The position numbers were made by a program, and so were the translations under genes. A stretch of 31,056 bases of DNA from CAZCCC01 sp964497245. Lineage in GTDB: Bacteria > Patescibacteriota > Patescibacteriia > Buchananbacterales > UBA6539. Position 1 is the stretch's first letter. Every line of letters begins with the position of its first letter. Location of the stretch: contig CAZCCC010000014.1 in NCBI GenBank assembly GCA_964497245.1, forward strand, positions 1 to 31,056, in the 5' to 3' direction. Positions 16,727 through 23,764 of this stretch are shown here, piece after piece. Below the pieces are notes generated by a model. It saw only the letters and a list, made by a program, of their open reading frames with translations, was not told the DNA's origin and ran no database searches.

Positions 16727-16775
16727 AAAAGAACCAAATTAAAATTAACATATCAATCATTTTTTGACAAACGAT
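16727..16775. repeat. 49-bp direct repeat, copy 2 (promoter region of the small paralogue operon)
   Basis: It matches 15842-15890 with two mismatches, 885 bp away in the same orientation. The two copies bracket the small-paralogue cassette exactly. Confidence 0.95.
16742..16770 (-). promoter_or_regulatory. Promoter of the small paralogue operon
   Basis: TTGTCA (16765-16770), a 17-bp spacer and TAATTT (16742-16747) on the minus strand. One of the two differences from copy 1 improves the -35 box. Confidence 0.65.
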
Positions 16776-16850
16776 TTATTTTCACCAAAAAACGAATGCT
16801 ATATAAAAAAATTGGGAGGAATCTTGCCTGTCTTTTATTTTATCAACAAA

Positions 16851-17243
16851 TTAGGATAAGTCAATAATTTTTATTTTGTTTTTTGATTTTTTTACCAGCC
16901 GTTTTTTTAGATATTCCCGAATCGGAAACCGGGTAAAAGGGATAATTAAAATAAATCCAATTAAATCGGTAACCAGGCCGGGGGTTAAAAGAAGAACTCC
17001 GCCGATTAAAATAAAAACCCCGTCAATTATCCGATTTGTCGGCATTTTAAATTGCTTCATATCATTCTGAAGATTATGCCAAACACGCAAACCTTCCAGT
17101 TTTGCCAAAAACGCTCCGACTACTCCGGTAGCAATGATTAAAAAAATCGTATAGAATGTTCCAACGTAACGCCCGACTTCAATAAGCAAAGCTATTTCAA
17201 TAATAGGTACAACAATAAATAAAATGATTAAGAAATAAAGCAT
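16851..17243 (-). CDS. fxsA: FxsA family membrane protein
   Basis: The 130-aa protein has four hydrophobic segments and the FxsA pattern: an N-terminal IILFIVVPIIEIALLIEVG helix, GALLA-like GVVGAFLAKLEG, and GGVLLLTPGLVTDLIGFILIIP. It ends in a Lys-rich cytoplasmic tail. In E. coli FxsA overproduction relieves phage T7 exclusion by the F plasmid; its normal role is unknown. The start has no Shine-Dalgarno site. It is divergent from ychF, across a 260-bp AT-rich gap that holds the ychF promoter and no gene. Confidence 0.9.
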   Translation of the reverse strand: MLYFLIILFIVVPIIEIALLIEVGRYVGTFYTIFLIIATGVVGAFLAKLEGLRVWHNLQNDMKQFKMPTNRIIDGVFILIGGVLLLTPGLVTDLIGFILIIPFTRFPIREYLKKRLVKKSKNKIKIIDLS

Positions 17244-17445
17244 AAAGAAATTATTAATGAATTGCTACTTAGTTTTTAGTATCTTTATAATAACATTTTT
17301 TTAAATCAATTAATAGCTAAAATTCTAACTTTCAATTTCCACTGAATTTTATAATTTTCAAACAAGCATAGTTAATTAAAAATTGAATTATTGAAAATTG
17401 ACTAAAAATTGATAAATGATAATTAAAAATTATAATAAAAGCAGG

Positions 17446-17474
17446 TTGAAAATTTATAACTCTTCTGCTAAACT
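17446..17474 (+). promoter_or_regulatory. Promoter of ychF
   Basis: TTGAAA (17446-17451), a 17-bp spacer and TAAACT (17469-17474). The predicted leader is about 23 nt and lacks a Shine-Dalgarno site. A second TTGACT lies about 50 bp upstream. Confidence 0.6.
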
Positions 17475-17503
17475 TTATTTACTAACAACTATCAACTAAA
17501 ATC

Positions 17504-18553
17504 ATGTCTTTTTCTATCGGAATTGTGGGGTTACCTAACGTCGGAAAATCCACACTTTTTAAAGCCCTGACTAAAAAACAGGTTGATTCGGCTAATTATC
17601 CTTTCTGCACCATTGATCCGAATGTCGGAGTAGTTGCCGTGCCCGATGAACGAATTGATAAACTTTCTGAAATGTCCAAATCAGCCAAAACGATTTATAC
17701 CACAATTGAATTTGTTGACATCGCCGGACTGGTCAAAGATGCTCATAAAGGCGAAGGGCTTGGCAACCAATTTTTGGCAAACATCCGCGAAGTTGATGCC
17801 ATTGTTCAAGTTGTTCGCCAATTCTCAGATAAAAATGTCATTCATGTTGACGGAAAAATTGATCCGGAATCAGACAAAGAAACGATAAATTTAGAACTGA
17901 TTTTTGCTGATTTGCAAACTGTTGAAAAACGGATTCAAAAAAACCATCGGGATCTTCATGCCAATCTTAAAGAAGCTAAAGAACTTCAGCCGATTTTGGA
18001 AAAAATAAAGTCGGGACTGGAAGCCGGAAAAATGGCTTCGGAAATAATTGCTGATGAAAAAGAAAAATTATTAATCCGTGATTTAAATCTTTTGACAATC
18101 AAGCCGATGATTTATGTTTTGAATGTTGACGAAGATAAAATTTATCAAGAAACTGACTATATTACCATATCGGCAAAAATTGAATCCGAACTGGCGGAGC
18201 TACCCGATGAAGAAGTAAAGGAAATGCTCAAAGAGTTGCAGCTAACTTTGTCTGGCTTAGATAAGCTGATTAAAAAATCTTATGAGACTTTAGGCTTAAT
18301 TACATTTTTGACCACCGGGCCGAAAGAATCGCGTTGCTGGACAATAAAAAAAGGCGCCAAAGCACCGCAGGCAGCCGGAGTAATTCACACTGACTTTGAA
18401 AAACAGTTTATCAGAGTTGACATTATAAACTGGCAGAAGTTGCTTGAAGCCGGAAGTGAACAAAAAGCCCATGAGCTGGGCTTAATTCGGACCGAAGGCA
18501 AAGAATATGCAATGCAGGACGGTGATGTCTGCCATTTTAAGACCGGAGCATAA
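17504..18553 (+). CDS. ychF: YchF: redox-regulated Obg-family ATPase
   Basis: The 349-aa protein is a full-length YchF/OLA1. It has the P-loop GLPNVGKST (8-16), DIAGLVKDAHKGEGLGNQFL (the G3 region; last residues of the switch), and NVDE in place of NKxD, the change that makes the family prefer ATP over GTP. A coiled-coil insertion (about 130-190) follows, then a C-terminal TGS domain (TKGAKAPQAAGVIHTDFEK-like, ending AMQDGDVCHFKTGA). It binds ribosomes and takes part in stress responses in other bacteria. It starts at an ATG with a short leader and no ribosome site. Confidence 0.97.
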   Translation: MSFSIGIVGLPNVGKSTLFKALTKKQVDSANYPFCTIDPNVGVVAVPDERIDKLSEMSKSAKTIYTTIEFVDIAGLVKDAHKGEGLGNQFLANIREVDAIVQVVRQFSDKNVIHVDGKIDPESDKETINLELIFADLQTVEKRIQKNHRDLHANLKEAKELQPILEKIKSGLEAGKMASEIIADEKEKLLIRDLNLLTIKPMIYVLNVDEDKIYQETDYITISAKIESELAELPDEEVKEMLKELQLTLSGLDKLIKKSYETLGLITFLTTGPKESRCWTIKKGAKAPQAAGVIHTDFEKQFIRVDIINWQKLLEAGSEQKAHELGLIRTEGKEYAMQDGDVCHFKTGA

Positions 18554-18684
18554 AAATCTAAAATCTTAAAATTAAATCTCAAAACTTTTTCGCCTATGGC
18601 GGATCTTTTTTTAACTTTAAGATATTAAATTTTGAACACAAAAATCTGACGCCAGACTTTCTGGCCAATAATAACAAGATATGA

Positions 18685-18705
18685 TAAAACCCGCCAAAAG
18701 CGGGC
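18685..18705 (-). terminator. Intrinsic terminator of the coiled-coil gene
   Basis: On the minus strand CCCGC, loop TTTTG and GCGGG are followed by TTTTATC. It lies 27 nt after the stop codon. A weaker CGCC/GGCG hairpin with T7 at 18590-18612 may end ychF on the plus strand. Confidence 0.6.
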
Positions 18706-18731
18706 TCTAATCTTACTAAATATCAAAAAAA

Positions 18732-18974
18732 TCAAACAATCTTAAGCTGCTGTTTTATTTTAATAATTTCCTGTTCTTGTCTTTCCACCTGATTCTGCAG
18801 ACGCTTCAGCCATTCCAAAGCAAAAGTATGGTATTCCTGAATTTTTTTCATGATTGTTGCTATCTGTTCCAAAGTTTCATTTACTTTATTAAAACCCTCA
18901 TCCATTTTCATTTCAAGAGTTTCAAAATTCTGGTCATGCTCTAACAATTTTTTAATTATTTTATCTTCGCTCAT
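18732..18974 (-). CDS. Small coiled-coil protein, likely leaderless mRNA
   Basis: The 80-aa protein is charged and helical, with heptad-like hydrophobic spacing through most of its length (FETLEMKMDEGFNKVNETLE and LQNQVERQEQEIIKIKQQL). I find no catalytic motif and do not recognise a named family; such proteins are common as small scaffold or regulatory partners. The frame could start 7 codons earlier, but that ATG overlaps the -10 box, so I start at MSEDKI. The promoter then places the transcript start 0-3 nt before the ATG. Confidence 0.7.
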   Translation of the reverse strand: MSEDKIIKKLLEHDQNFETLEMKMDEGFNKVNETLEQIATIMKKIQEYHTFALEWLKRLQNQVERQEQEIIKIKQQLKIV

Positions 18975-18976
18975 AG

Positions 18977-19012
18977 TGTTTATAGCATAATCCAAGGCAA
19001 TTCATATGTCAA
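18977..19012 (-). promoter_or_regulatory. Promoter of the coiled-coil gene
   Basis: On the minus strand TTGACA, a 17-bp spacer and TATGCT are followed after only 9 nt by the ATG at 18974. This decides the start codon and implies leaderless translation. Confidence 0.7.
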
Positions 19013-19059
19013 GCATAAATTATTATTTTCTCTTCCCTCTTTCCTATTGAAAAGAGGGA

Positions 19060-20181
19060 TCAGGGTTGAAAAGTGAACACAAAAATCTGCCGCCAGACTT
19101 TCTGGCCCGGCCGGCTGTATACTAATTTATCTTTGTTAACTTGACTAAAACCAATTTTCATAATTCTTGACAAAATCGGCAATTCCAAAATATTTTTGCC
19201 AACTCTGAATGCCGGTAAAACAATTACTATTTTGCCTGCGGGGCTTAAAATTTTTCTGAATTCGCAAAATGCCGCATCATAAAGTTCGGAAAGCTGACCA
19301 ATAATTTTTTCAACTTCTTTAAGTTTTTCATTTCCTTTTAAAGGCGGACCAAGATAAGGTTCAGTTACAATAGCATCAACTCCGCTGATTTTTTTGGATA
19401 TTTCTTTGACATCTGACTTTATCAGCTTATAGCTATGAGCCCTGCCTACCGGCAGACAGGCTTTTAGCTTATAGCTGTTTATAAACCATTCCAGATTTTT
19501 TTCACTGTCTCTGATTGCTTTATCTGAAACATCACTTCCAATCATTTTATAGCCAAGTAAAATACCTTCCTGTAAAACTGTACCGGAACCGCAGAACGGA
19601 TCCAAAATTGTCGCTCCGCTTGGCAACTCAGCCAAGTTAATCATAATTTTGGCAAGCTTTGGCGGCATGGAACCGGAAAGCATATCACGAACGGGTCGGC
19701 CATAATCGCGATGACTGTATTCCTCAAATTCTTGAACACAACACGTCTCAGCCAGCCATCTATTTCCTAAAACTAAAAATTCAAAACATTTATTTTTAGA
19801 GACGATAACTGAAGAAAGAGCTTTGTTTTTTCCAGTAATCAGGCGGCAACTGATTCCGAATTCTTTCAATTCTTTTTTAGTTTCCATACCTAAATTGTCC
19901 GGCATGCAATCATAGTAGCTGATTCCAAACTTAAGTTTATTTTCTTTTTTTAATTCTTTAAGTTTTTCAACTGTTATTTTTCGGCTTATCTGCTTGTCTA
20001 CAACTTTACCTATCTTTATTGTGCCGCCAAGTCTTCCCAGAATTTCTGAACAACTAATTTCATCATTCTCTATAATTAAAAATGAACCGGTTTCTTCAAT
20101 TTTTTTTGCTCTTGGTAAAACCGCAAAAATCTCCGCAACGGAAAGCCTTGGATTATGTCCTAGAATAAAAATGTATTGCAT
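19060..20181 (-). CDS. Trm11/TrmG10-like RNA methyltransferase
   Basis: The 373-aa protein has an N-terminal RNA-binding-like half (1-165) and a Rossmann methyltransferase half. Motif I is ILDPFCGSGTVLQEG (192-206), SAM-binding acidic residue in GSDVSD (215-220), and the catalytic motif IV appears as TEPYLGPP (273-280), a variant of the DPPYG of tRNA guanine-N2 methylases. Between them residues 236-253 read SYKL-KACLPVGRAH-SYKL: a 42-bp in-frame insertion with an 11-bp target duplication. The insertion sits in a loop after a helix and leaves the frame intact. The start at 20181 follows an extended -10 promoter; there is no Shine-Dalgarno site. The substrate (tRNA m2G is likely) is inferred from family. 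Confidence 0.85.
   Translation of the reverse strand: MQYIFILGHNPRLSVAEIFAVLPRAKKIEETGSFLIIENDEISCSEILGRLGGTIKIGKVVDKQISRKITVEKLKELKKENKLKFGISYYDCMPDNLGMETKKELKEFGISCRLITGKNKALSSVIVSKNKCFEFLVLGNRWLAETCCVQEFEEYSHRDYGRPVRDMLSGSMPPKLAKIMINLAELPSGATILDPFCGSGTVLQEGILLGYKMIGSDVSDKAIRDSEKNLEWFINSYKLKACLPVGRAHSYKLIKSDVKEISKKISGVDAIVTEPYLGPPLKGNEKLKEVEKIIGQLSELYDAAFCEFRKILSPAGKIVIVLPAFRVGKNILELPILSRIMKIGFSQVNKDKLVYSRPGQKVWRQIFVFTFQP
19424..19476. mobile_element. Short palindromic insertion with 11-bp target duplication
   Basis: The direct repeats AGCTTATAGCT at 19424-19434 and 19466-19476 enclose a 31-bp insert with an imperfect palindrome (CCTGCCTACCGGCAGACAGG at 19441-19460). The period is 42 bp, so the reading frame is kept and codes for ACLPVGRA in the minus-strand gene. 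ACLPVGR-type peptides are, from memory, recurrent in CPR proteins, which fits a mobile miniature palindrome. It has no coding capacity of its own. Confidence 0.75.
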
Positions 20182-20226
20182 ATGTTAAAAATAAAATTTT
20201 AAATCTTAAATCTATAAGCCAAAATA

Positions 20227-20235
20227 ATTATAGCA
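20227..20235 (-). promoter_or_regulatory. Extended -10 promoter of the methyltransferase gene
   Basis: TGCTATAAT on the minus strand, about 45 bp before the ATG at 20181. Confidence 0.55.
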
Positions 20236-20265
20236 CAAATTATAACTTATGTACCTTCACTAAGA

Positions 20266-20294
20266 TTGACTGCCAAAAAAATTTATGATAAGGT
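20266..20294 (+). promoter_or_regulatory. Promoter of the receiver-like gene
   Basis: TTGACT (20266-20271), a 17-bp spacer and TAAGGT (20289-20294), followed by a 45-nt leader with AAAGGAGG. Confidence 0.65.
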
Positions 20295-20347
20295 AGCCAC
20301 TATTGACTAGTAATACAATTAACCATTACTTAAAAAGGAGGATTACA

Positions 20348-20767
20348 ATGGGAAAAGTATTATTTGTTAGCAGCGACGAATACGCAGCTAGATTTGTAAA
20401 ATTACTTATAAGAAAACTAAACGACTGGGAAGTAGCCCTTTCTAATTGCGCTATTGGAGCAATTTCTGCCGCTAAAAAAGGTGATACTGATGTTATTGTG
20501 ATTAATTCCTTGGAATTAATCAAAGGAGAAATGCAAAAGATAGAGCTTGAACTGAAAAGAATTACAGAATTTCATCATAATGCCTTAATGGCATTGGCTC
20601 ACATTAAAAAAATAAACCCTGATCAACGAGTAATTTTTATGTCGGACGAGCCAGAAATGATTAGGAATTTCTGTAAAACATTTGGCGTTGAAGCTATTTT
20701 AGAAATACCTTCAATGAACCTTGTAAAAAAATTAGCGGAATTGATTTTTAATCCACAAATTAACTAG
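20348..20767 (+). CDS. Degenerate receiver-domain (CheY-like) protein
   Basis: The 139-aa protein has the alternating beta-alpha pattern of a response-regulator receiver: KVLFVSSDEYAARFVKLLI, DVIVINSLEL, QRVIFMSDEPE and a final helix. No output domain is attached. The phosphoacceptor aspartate appears to be Asn (VIN at the end of strand 3), the second acidic residue pair is reduced to SDE, and the C-terminal Lys-Pro is absent. So it is probably a pseudo-receiver that works by protein contacts. The ATG at 20348 is chosen because AAAGGAGG lies 6 nt upstream; the longer frame from 20303 has no site. It is monocistronic with a terminator. Confidence 0.65.
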   Translation: MGKVLFVSSDEYAARFVKLLIRKLNDWEVALSNCAIGAISAAKKGDTDVIVINSLELIKGEMQKIELELKRITEFHHNALMALAHIKKINPDQRVIFMSDEPEMIRNFCKTFGVEAILEIPSMNLVKKLAELIFNPQIN

Positions 20768-20772
20768 TATAT

Positions 20773-20808
20773 ACCATTTCAAAATTTATTTGCTGAGATG
20801 GTTTTTTT
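20773..20808 (+). terminator. Intrinsic terminator of the receiver-like gene
   Basis: ACCATTTCA pairs with TGAGATGGT (one G-U) and is followed by seven T. Confidence 0.75.
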
Positions 20809-20835
20809 AAATAAAATATATTCATTATTAAAAAC

Positions 20836-20857
20836 CCCCTTAAACAAGGGGTAAATC
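20836..20857 (-). terminator. Likely terminator of the two-repeat protein gene
   Basis: On the minus strand CCCCTT, loop GTTT, AAGGGG are followed by GTTTTTAA, about 130 nt after the stop codon. Confidence 0.55.
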
Positions 20858-20912
20858 ATAAATAAATTGTGATTTTATTTTTAAGTAAACTTCCACGGGC
20901 TTACACCCGTAG
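20858..20912. repeat. Cluster of small palindromes
   Basis: Directly beside the terminator hairpin are AAATCA/TGATTT with an 11-nt loop, and ACGGG/CCCGT with loop CTTACA. This looks like a REP-type palindromic unit. The 20809-20989 gap contains nothing else I can name. Confidence 0.4.
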
Positions 20913-20989
20913 AATTTCGAAAGATATTAAAAAAATTTTAAATTTTCATAACGCCTAAATAACTCCGTTGAAAAAAATAAAATTTTCTT

Positions 20990-21610
20990 TTAATAAGGAA
21001 ATTCAAATTTTGAAAAAGAAATATTTTTTCCAGACTTGGTTTTAACAACTATTTTATTATCACTAATCTCAATTATACCCATAACTTCATCATCTATTTC
21101 CCAAGGTCCCGGTGATGTTTCCATTATATTTTTAATTCTTTTTTTTCCTTCATCGGTTAAACTGTCATCTGCTTGCGGACTATCTACAAATCTGGCAATA
21201 ACATTTTTGACACTTTCTGATCTATCTTCAATTTTTACGCCATCATCTTCCATTTCAAAAAAAATTCCACCATCCCTTTTATTAATAACTATTTTATTAT
21301 CATGCTTGACTATGCTTCCAATATTGTTAATATCTCTAAATCCCCATGCTCCATTCATTACTAAATGACGAAGTAAAAATTTATCCCTTTCTGTTAAATT
21401 TTTATCTGCATCTGGACCATCTACAAATTTACCAATAACTTTTTCAGCATTTTCTTGATTAATTTCTCGACCTGTTTTTTCTTTAGTTGCAGGGCTAGGA
21501 GACTCTCCTGTCAAAACAACTTCATCTTGTTGACTACCTTCTTTAATAATGTCAGTAGCTTCATCCTCCTGTTGTTCTTGTGGATTGAAACTTACTTCAT
21601 TATCTATCAT
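20990..21610 (-). CDS. Hypothetical protein with two tandem ~68-aa repeats
   Basis: The 206-aa protein has an acidic, low-complexity N-terminal 50 residues and then two copies of one module (about 53-120 and 131-199). Shared landmarks are VIxxFVDxPxADxxLTxxxK, a Trp-containing middle (GAWGFRD and GPWEIDD) and a beta hairpin xDNKIVxxxxxG. There are no membrane segments and no family I recognise. The hairpin end of each unit could be a small beta domain. It is transcribed alone from a consensus promoter with a short leader and no Shine-Dalgarno site. Function unknown. Confidence 0.75.
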   Translation of the reverse strand: MIDNEVSFNPQEQQEDEATDIIKEGSQQDEVVLTGESPSPATKEKTGREINQENAEKVIGKFVDGPDADKNLTERDKFLLRHLVMNGAWGFRDINNIGSIVKHDNKIVINKRDGGIFFEMEDDGVKIEDRSESVKNVIARFVDSPQADDSLTDEGKKRIKNIMETSPGPWEIDDEVMGIIEISDNKIVVKTKSGKNISFSKFEFPY

Positions 21611-21639
21611 AAATTTAATTGATTATAATTAATATTTTT

Positions 21640-21668
21640 ATATTATCATAGCTTATCCTTTTTGTCAA
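21640..21668 (-). promoter_or_regulatory. Promoter of the two-repeat protein gene
   Basis: TTGACA (21663-21668), a 17-bp spacer and TAATAT (21640-21645) on the minus strand, with a leader of about 22 nt. Confidence 0.8.
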
Positions 21669-21735
21669 AATTAAATTTAAAAATTAAACTACCAAATAAA
21701 CTAAACACTCTTGGTAATTGGTAAAATAAAAAGTA

Positions 21736-21764
21736 TTGACTTATTTGAAAACACATGTTAAGCT
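21736..21764 (+). promoter_or_regulatory. Promoter of the rpsF operon
   Basis: TTGACT (21736-21741), a 17-bp spacer and TAAGCT (21759-21764). The transcript would carry a structured leader of about 160 nt. Confidence 0.75.
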
Positions 21765-21770
21765 ACTTTT

Positions 21771-21933
21771 ACATTAAATAATTAAGCCTTTTCCATAGTC
21801 GCTTTAGCGACTGAAAACCTTGCCTCAAATATTGAGTTAAGGAAAGGTGCAAGCGTAAAACGTTAACTGTTAATTATCAATTGTTAATATAACATAGCGC
21901 AAAGGCACCTTTGGGCATTTTTTTTAAAAAAAT
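21771..21933 (+). promoter_or_regulatory. Structured leader of the rpsF operon, possible attenuator
   Basis: Three helices can be drawn: AGTCGC/GCGACT (21797-21812), CCTT-CTCAA/TTGAG-AAGG (21818-21842), and AAAGGTGC (21843-21850) with GCACCTTT (21905-21912). The 3' arm of the last can instead form the small hairpin CAAAG/CTTTG followed by GGGCA and eight T, just before the rpsF ATG. Two exclusive folds before a ribosomal protein operon suggest autoregulation, perhaps by S6 and S18, which bind such leaders in other bacteria. This is inference from structure and position. Confidence 0.5.
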
Positions 21934-22395
21934 ATGATCAATCACTATGAACTTCTTTATCTTGTACCGGCAACTTATACTGAAGACGAATTAGCACCGG
22001 TAAAAGAAAAAATTAAAAAAATCATTGAAAAATTTAAAGGAGAAATAACTTTAGAAGATAGTCTGGGCAAAAAAAAGCTGTCATATCCCATCAAAAAAAA
22101 TCATCAGGGTTATTATTTACTTTATGAATTTGATTTGCCGGGAGAGGAACTAAAAGGACTTAATCAAAATTTAAAACTAACCAATGAGATTCTCCGCCAT
22201 ATAATTGTTAAGAAAAAACTAAAAACACCAAGTCTATTGAAAGCGACTAAAGACAAGCTGGAAGCAGAAGAAAAAGTTAGTGAAGAAAAAAAAGAAACAG
22301 CAAGAGAGAAAAAAATTCAGAATGACAAAGAAAAAGTAAAACTGGAAGATCTTGATAAAAAACTTGACCAAATATTAGATGGGGATATAATTTAA
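21934..22395 (+). CDS. rpsF: 30S ribosomal protein bS6
   Basis: The 153-aa protein begins with the S6 ferredoxin-like fold: HYELLYLVPATYTEDEL, GKKKLSYPIKKNHQGYYLLYEF and LNQNLKLTNEILRHIIVKK. From about residue 100 it has a Lys/Glu-rich extension absent from the short E. coli core, ending LDKKLDQILDGDII. S6 pairs with S18 on the small-subunit platform, and its gene sits here with ssb and rpsR as in most bacteria. The start has no Shine-Dalgarno site, only a T8-A7 stretch from the leader, which may link translation to the leader structure. Confidence 0.96.
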   Translation: MINHYELLYLVPATYTEDELAPVKEKIKKIIEKFKGEITLEDSLGKKKLSYPIKKNHQGYYLLYEFDLPGEELKGLNQNLKLTNEILRHIIVKKKLKTPSLLKATKDKLEAEEKVSEEKKETAREKKIQNDKEKVKLEDLDKKLDQILDGDII

Positions 22396-22472
22396 TTGTC
22401 TGCTTATTAATGCCAATTTGGCATATTTTATATAAATCAACATAGCGAATTAAATATTAACTTGGGAAAAAT

Positions 22473-22910
22473 ATGAATTTAAACAAAGCCATGATTATCG
22501 GCAACTTAACCAGAGATCCGGAAACAAGGACTACTCCGTCAGGTCAGACTGTCACTTCATTTGGTGTTGCCACTAATTTAGTTTGGACAGATGCCAGCGG
22601 AGAAAAGCAAAAAAAAGTAGAATTTCACAATATAGTTGCTTGGAGAAAATTAGCCGACATTTGTTCCCAATACCTTAAAAAAGGAAGCAAAGTATATATT
22701 GAGGGCAGACTACAAACCCGCGATTGGGAAGATCAAAGCGGAACAAAACATTATCGAACTGAAATCATAGCCGAAAATATGATAATGCTTGATTCTAAAG
22801 GCACAAGTCAAACAGGGCCATATTCCCAGCCTTCAGCTGGCCAAGACTACAGTCAACCAGAACCAACCAATAAAGACGATGAGATCCAAGTGGAAAACAT
22901 ACCTTTCTAA
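22473..22910 (+). CDS. ssb: Single-stranded DNA-binding protein
   Basis: The 145-aa protein has an OB fold (MNLNKAMIIGNLTRDPETR, VTSFGVATN, WRKLADICSQYLKKGSKVYIEGRL, cut at its usual points) over residues 1-108. A Gln/Pro/Ser-rich linker follows, and the conserved acidic tip is DDEIQVENIPF, close to the DDDIPF that binds partner proteins. It lies between rpsF and rpsR in the usual order. The 77-bp gap after rpsF contains the palindrome ATGCCAATTTGGCAT (22410-22424). There is no Shine-Dalgarno site. Confidence 0.97.
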   Translation: MNLNKAMIIGNLTRDPETRTTPSGQTVTSFGVATNLVWTDASGEKQKKVEFHNIVAWRKLADICSQYLKKGSKVYIEGRLQTRDWEDQSGTKHYRTEIIAENMIMLDSKGTSQTGPYSQPSAGQDYSQPEPTNKDDEIQVENIPF

Positions 22911-22942
22911 ATAAATTACAAAACGAATTAAATTTAAAAAAT

Positions 22943-23173
22943 ATGCAAAAAAAAAATGATCTTCTAGCCAAACCCAGGGAGTGCTATTTCTGCAAAAGCA
23001 ATAAAAAAGAAATTGATTATAAAGATATACAGACTCTAAGAAGATTTATATCTTCATACGCAAAAATAGTGCCAAGAAAGAGAAACGGAGTTTGCTCAAA
23101 GCACCAAAGAAAACTCGCTACTGCAATTAAAAGGGCAAGAGTAATGTCTTTATTGCCAATAACCAATAAATAA
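22943..23173 (+). CDS. rpsR: 30S ribosomal protein bS18
   Basis: The 76-aa protein shows the S18 core IDYKDIQTLRRFISSYAKI and PRKRNGVCSKHQRKLATAIKRAR. CYFC near the N terminus together with C-S-K-H suggests the zinc-binding form of S18. It starts 32 bp after ssb and ends 1 bp before the efp ATG, so efp is probably translated by coupling. Confidence 0.97.
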   Translation: MQKKNDLLAKPRECYFCKSNKKEIDYKDIQTLRRFISSYAKIVPRKRNGVCSKHQRKLATAIKRARVMSLLPITNK

Positions 23174-23174
23174 T

Positions 23175-23747
23175 ATGCCGGTATTGGGATCATTAAACGA
23201 CATTAAACAGGGTTTAACAATTATTTATGACAGCCAGCCTTGCAAGGTTGTTGAAGCCAGGTTTGTAAGAATGCAGCAAAGGAAACCGGTAATGCAAACT
23301 AAACTTAAAAATCTAATCAGTGGAAAAGTCATTGAATATAATTTCAAACCGGGCGAAAAAGTTGAAACCGGAAATTTAGCCCACAAAAAAATAAACTTTC
23401 TTTACGCCGGAGGAAAAGAATACTTTTTTATGGACAATGATACTTATGAACAAATATCATTTTCAGAAGAACAGCTTGCCACCCAAAAAAAATTTTTAAA
23501 AGAAGGCTGCGAAGTTAATCTGATTTCATTTAACAATGAACCGATAGGAATTGAGCTTTCTGCCAAAATGGATTTCAAAATAACTTCTGCGGCTCAAGGG
23601 GTTCGCGGAGATTCCGCCCAAGGACGAGTAACAAAAACCGCTGAAATTGAAACCGGGTATGAAATTAATGTTCCACTTTTCATCAAAGAGGGCGACACTA
23701 TCAGAATCAATACCGAAACCGGAGAATATGTTGAAAGGGTAAGTTGA
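23175..23747 (+). CDS. efp: Translation elongation factor P
   Basis: The 190-aa protein has the three EF-P barrels: domain I with PCKVVEARFVR and TKLKNLISGKVIEYNFKPGE, OB domain II with EYFFMDNDTYEQ, and domain III with the signature KTAEIETGYEINVPLFIKEGD. The loop that normally carries the modified residue (PGKG in E. coli, Lys34) reads MQQRK here, with Gln at the aligned position. That form is, from memory, common in Parcubacteria-type EF-P. The factor relieves stalling on polyproline. Its place behind rpsR with almost no gap puts it under ribosomal-protein control. Confidence 0.95.
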   Translation: MPVLGSLNDIKQGLTIIYDSQPCKVVEARFVRMQQRKPVMQTKLKNLISGKVIEYNFKPGEKVETGNLAHKKINFLYAGGKEYFFMDNDTYEQISFSEEQLATQKKFLKEGCEVNLISFNNEPIGIELSAKMDFKITSAAQGVRGDSAQGRVTKTAEIETGYEINVPLFIKEGDTIRINTETGEYVERVS

Positions 23748-23764
23748 TAATTAAAAAAATAAAA

